A stretch of 64,000 nt of DNA from Angiostrongylus vasorum (taxonomy: Eukaryota; Nematoda; Chromadorea; Rhabditida; Metastrongylidae), in contig JADANN010000004.1 in assembly GCA_018806985.1 (NCBI GenBank), forward strand, positions 620,001-684,000. The letters are read 5' to 3'. Positions 57,333-64,000 of this stretch are shown one piece after another. The translations under genes and the position numbers were made by a program. Below the pieces are notes generated by a model. That model worked only from the letters and a program-made list of their open reading frames with translations. It had not been told where the DNA came from and made no database searches. The stretch's first letter is position 1. Each line of letters starts with the position of its first letter.

Positions 57333-58276
57333 TCATGCACATACGACCAAATCCTGAGCAGAAACGTTGTTTTTAATATAAGCAAGTGATGAATTAAGGA
57401 AGAACGAAGGATACGGGACGTATTCAGGAAAGGTGAGGAATGTTGCATATTTACGAAAAGAGTTGAGAAAATGATAGTTGGAATCTTTCTTTGCAACTTC
57501 ATCAATCAAGTCAAAATCTCTGTAGTCATTACATATTAGAATGATATTGTTCAAGTTCGTGTTCCAAATGAAAGAAAGGAAATCATCGAGGATACTGTGG
57601 AGGCCGTGAATAAGTACTACCAAACAAACACTGTGTACATCGTTAAGATCAAACTGGACATGAACATCAGTAGAATCGCGACAAACCACTTTCTCCTGTT
57701 TGCTCAAATACTCCCTTTCAGCTTTGCTGATGCAAGGCTCCTTAAACCAACATAATATAAGCTAAAAAAAGTAGGACTAGAAAATGGTAGCGGTGACTAA
57801 ACATAGAACTACATTAATGTTACTGTTTACAATGTTATACCTGGAATATCATCTTTGCACCAAATTCAACACATAATCTTTGCATCAACGCTAACTGATG
57901 TGTGCCGGGCTCCCAAGGTGCATCAAAATGGCCATTCCCGATGACATAAATATTCGTGACTCGACGGACACCAAGAAGTGACCGAATATTATTGATAACC
58001 CATAAGCTGTAAATAATGAAACAGCTTGAGGTAGACAAACCATGAACTTCATCAGAAAATACAGAATTGAGACTTTGGTCATACAAAACCTCTTGTTCTA
58101 AAAACTGCGAAACTGCCACACCTGAGACCACTATTTTCTAACTGTATCTCAGCTTTCTCCATCGCGATTTGAATCTCTTCCACTGACCCTTCTAACCTTT
58201 CCACCTGCCTCGCTTCACATTTTTTGCGTGGGTATCTCCTCCTGTATCTTACTATCTTAAAACCGTCTTCGTCCAT
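57333..58276 (-). CDS. SRR1-domain protein (SRRD-like)
   Basis: Three exons: 58122-58276, 57841-58006 and 57333-57740, in phase, 242 aa. The N-terminus MDEDGFKIVRYRRR is basic, followed by a short helical Glu-rich segment. The core has NIYVIGNGHF, then HQLALMQRLC, then EPCISKAEREYL, then VVLIHGLHSILDDFLSFIW and NIILICNDYRDFDL. This is the order expected of the SRR1 domain: a Gly-rich strand, a QLA helix, a YDP/E-rich motif, an MPHC-like motif and a final LIGNSF-like strand. The usual MPHC reads LIHG here. SRR1 in plants acts in circadian and phytochrome signalling; the animal function is poorly known. An ACTTGTAG acceptor abuts the ATG exactly. Confidence 0.75.
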
Positions 58277-58284
58277 CTACAAGT
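58277..58284 (-). promoter_or_regulatory. Candidate trans-splice acceptor at the SRR1-gene start codon
   Basis: CTTGTAG directly precedes ATG (minus strand). With only about 375 bp to the upstream tim-21 stop, an SL2-type acceptor within an operon is possible. Confidence 0.45.
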
Positions 58285-58554
58285 TTCATTTAAGAAAGGC
58301 GTTTGTCAAATACTTCGACAAATAAGTGGCGTAATAAACGTAGCCAGAAACCAAGTACGAAACAGATAAATCTGAAATTTTATCAGTGAAAATTTTAAAA
58401 GAAGTTCACAATGTTACGAAAAATATAAATAATACTGACGTATAAACACAGCATGTAACAGTGTTATTTCAACATTACGAATTCAACACATTGACGACCA
58501 TCGCGAAAGCTGTTCTCTACACCTAGTAAATTGCGAAAGACCTCATTTCTAGCT

Positions 58555-58560
58555 TTTATT
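58555..58560 (-). terminator. Candidate poly(A) signal of tim-21
   Basis: AATAAA on the minus strand, about 90 nt after the tim-21 stop. Confidence 0.5.
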
Positions 58561-58650
58561 TGTTTATTTGGCCTCCGCGAAATCAGTGGTGCTCGCTAAT
58601 GCGTTAGACCGAAACAATCCTACGTTGTAACCATAATCTATGTGTAGAGG

Positions 58651-60401
58651 TCATCGATTGTCTATTAATACGTGGGTAGTTTTGGGCCGTCTCTTCGTTT
58701 CCACATAGAGGAACCGCCACTGCCATTTACCATCTTGTTGCTCCATCTCCGCCTGTGCGATTCCTTCATCACGTTCGCCCTATAAAATAACACCACTATC
58801 ACCTGTAACGATACTAGCCAATTAACTTAATCCTGTATCAGTAAAGTACACTTATATTCGCGTCGTCATAAGCTCAGTGGGTTTCACTAGGTTGGGAGAA
58901 AAAGGAGCACCACAGGTTTGTTGGACTCCCTACTTCTTGGCAGTCTGTACAAGAATTCATAGATACGAACACGCCTGATACGTGTGCAATGTAAATCCAC
59001 TTCACGCTGTGAGAGCAATGGTAAATCGGACAATGAAGAATAATTTCCACGCGTCCTCCCTATAGCGGTCTATTTTGCCACACAACTTGTTTTGATAAAA
59101 TTTTTTCACTCAGTGGATATCCAGCACAGTTGCTGTACTAAGCGTATTCCGAGAAAACTGTACTCAATAAAACCCAATAAAAATTTGGAAAAATTGTTTA
59201 ATAGACGACTTTACTCGTCAAGACAAAGAGATTTATAAATAAAGTTGGAGTTATCCTGTGGTTCAGATACTTAAAACAAGATGTGGTCGCGAATATTTCA
59301 ATACACATTTCAAAATTATGGTCGTTTTCAAGAGGTGTCTATGCCCAATCGGTAACCCGAGGATACTTTATGTAGCTTCATGACCAACCTGCCCCATCAG
59401 CGGTTGCTAAATATAACTATAATTTTTATTCAGCAGATGGGAACCAAAAAAGCGAAGTAGACGAAGAAACTGATCAGGAGAACCCACCTTCAAGTGAAAA
59501 AGGACGCGAATACGTTGTTTACCATCTTTCTGGTATTTATGGTGCGCTACATGACGACGTCGCCCACGTGAGGTTTCTTCGCCAAAACCAGCGATTGTTG
59601 GACCGAAAAGCTCTTGACAACTCTCATCCCTTCTTATTAAGCCAAGTGCGCTGTAAAACTGCAATGAACATCTTCCGCACACAATACTTCGTAGCATCAT
59701 GAACATTGCCATATATGAAGCACCTATATGTCTCACCTGCTATAGACCTTCTGGGGACTACCTTCAGCAAGAAATTCCCTTGCCAAAAGATAGATAAAAA
59801 CTCCCAAAATGCCAAGACCACCTACCACTGCAGCGTAAAGAAATGTATTAGATGCTTTCTCAGTAATCTGCAATGGAAAATCACTCATGTAAAACACATA
59901 CAGGATAAGACTGACGAGTAAACATACACGCTAAATGGATTTACAGTCGCTAACATGCATTTAATTCCAGTGACATTCGCAAAAGACTAAGTTGTCACAA
60001 TTCATGTGATGCAAAGCCAAGCCAGCAAGTGTTGACAAAATTACACTTTTGATAACAGCACTTGTGCGCCAAGAACTTGCCTTTCCGGTGAAACTAGTCG
60101 GTTTCGCTTTCTCTTTGACAAGAACTTCCTCAAGCACAGTGCGCTGAAGAGTGTGCTGTCCATCACTTTTCTCTGCTGACTCCCATTCTTTACGTGAAAA
60201 ACTTCGCAAACCATAAGGAGACCTAAATCCACTTGAAATAACTGAGAAAATGTTTGTCCATATTTGAGCAGTCAAGACAAGCAGGAACGAAAACTTACAT
60301 TACCTCACTTTACAAGTAATCACTCTGCGATAGAATGACGAACGAAGCAACGACTTCCTAGCAAAATGAAGGGCACAATTTCCACGCAAAAGTAGAGTCA
60401 T
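58651..60401 (-). CDS. tim-21: TIM21-like mitochondrial inner membrane translocase subunit
   Basis: Inner-membrane protein of the TIM23 presequence translocase, with its C-terminal domain in the intermembrane space. Five exons: 60304-60401, 60081-60222, 59748-59867, 59488-59658 and 58651-58779, in phase, 219 aa. The N-terminus MTLLLRGNCALHFARKSLLR is basic and amphipathic, as for a mitochondrial presequence. Exon 3 encodes the single membrane segment (VVGGLGILGVFIYLL). Exon 4 carries FGEETSRGRRRHVAHHKYQK, matching the family's GyGE-t-RGRR-HV signature. Exon 5 has WQWRFLYVETKRRP and VLIDNR at the end, as in TIM21. Intron 2 uses a GC donor (AAAG then GCAAGT). No obvious acceptor precedes the ATG. 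Confidence 0.9.
58780..59487. other. tim-21 intron 4 (708 bp)
   Basis: No repeat or exon recognised inside. Confidence 0.6.
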
Positions 60402-60986
60402 TTTTCCAACATCGAAAGACTCTATCCCTATCCACACTGCATAAATGAATAATCGAATATGAACTGGGCACTACAGAAACCCCAACTTCAAATAATACTA
60501 AGGACGACAAAAATACTATGGTTACCAACAATAATGCACAGAAAACAACAGCAACACGGATAATAGTCATTTTATTCTCAAGATTCAATTAATTACTCTG
60601 ATATATTTCAACCGTACATACAATAAACAACAACAACCTAGTATGCAACTTAATACACTTGTAATTCAAAGAACACCAGAAAATGTTTCGAGTCACCAAT
60701 ATTGATAAAGAACAAAAATAAATCTGAATGCATTCAATGAACCATACTTCAAGCTCTTTAATAGCTATACATAATGAAGGCTCCAGCAGTAGATTTACCT
60801 TAGTAAAACGTAGTCTATAAGCGAATTTACACTTTTAAACCCGCCGTAGAGAAAAGCGAAATCGTACATAGACCGTTTCGCTTCAAGTATTTACAAATCA
60901 CCAGGATTGATGGTGTATCAGTACAAAAGACCTATATGTCAATAAAACTGAATGCCTATATCAAACATGAAAGGAAGAGTTCAGAA
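60402..60986. other. Spacer between eel-1 and tim-21
   Basis: 586 bp, AT-rich. A minus open frame starting at 60588 overlaps the tim-21 start in another frame and is not supported. Confidence 0.5.

Positions 60987-64000
<3,014 letters not shown>

Noticed and set aside
60358..60588. Minus open frame with a signal-peptide-like start
   Set aside because: Overlaps the tim-21 start in another frame; the tim-21 frame has the presequence and continues into conserved exons.

Overview
The window is nuclear DNA of a nematode, most likely a clade V strongylid (hookworm type). The basis is compact multi-exon genes whose reconstructed proteins match Caenorhabditis-type families, short GT-AG and some GC-AG introns, AG splice acceptors close to start codons as expected for spliced-leader trans-splicing, and heavy loads of RTE LINEs, tRNA-like SINEs and Penelope-like elements. 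The species assignment is inference.

Layout. Bases 1-5530 are upstream DNA, and 5558-16547 (+) holds a complete zag-1 gene (ZEB-type zinc finger/homeodomain repressor, 13 coding exons, 584 aa). From 17.3 to 36 kb I found no complete gene; this stretch holds microsatellites, a dead mariner, SINEs, a decayed RTE and Penelope-like remnants, plus one orphan exon-like ORF near 29.0 kb. Bases 36001-40427 (-) hold a complete swsn-6/BAF53 (ACTL6) gene of 11 exons. A structurally full-length but decayed RTE retrotransposon with a 14-bp target-site duplication occupies 41152-44268. Bases 45026-47760 (+) hold an ELO-family fatty acid elongase (6 exons). From 47.8 to 53.5 kb there are only repeats. Bases 53579-64000 (-) carry four genes in tandem, listed in transcription order: the 3' end of eel-1 (HUWE1, HECT E3 ligase), tim-21 (mitochondrial import), an SRR1-domain gene, and mrpl-2 (mitoribosomal uL2m).

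Function. The genes are mostly unrelated housekeeping or developmental genes: neuronal transcriptional repression, SWI/SNF chromatin remodelling, fatty acid elongation, ubiquitin ligation, mitochondrial protein import and mitochondrial translation. tim-21 and mrpl-2 are both mitochondrial and share a strand with the SRR1 gene between them, so an operon is possible but unproven.

The most interesting material is in the repeats. A roughly 360-bp SINE-like family has four copies, each with an 11-13 bp target-site duplication, and its 3' tail matches the tail of the full-length RTE. Penelope-like remnants with a GIY-YIG-type endonuclease tail are followed by motifs that fit a minimal hammerhead ribozyme core. 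There is also a perfect 114-bp palindrome inside a swsn-6 intron, and three GC-AG introns occur among about 44 modelled introns.
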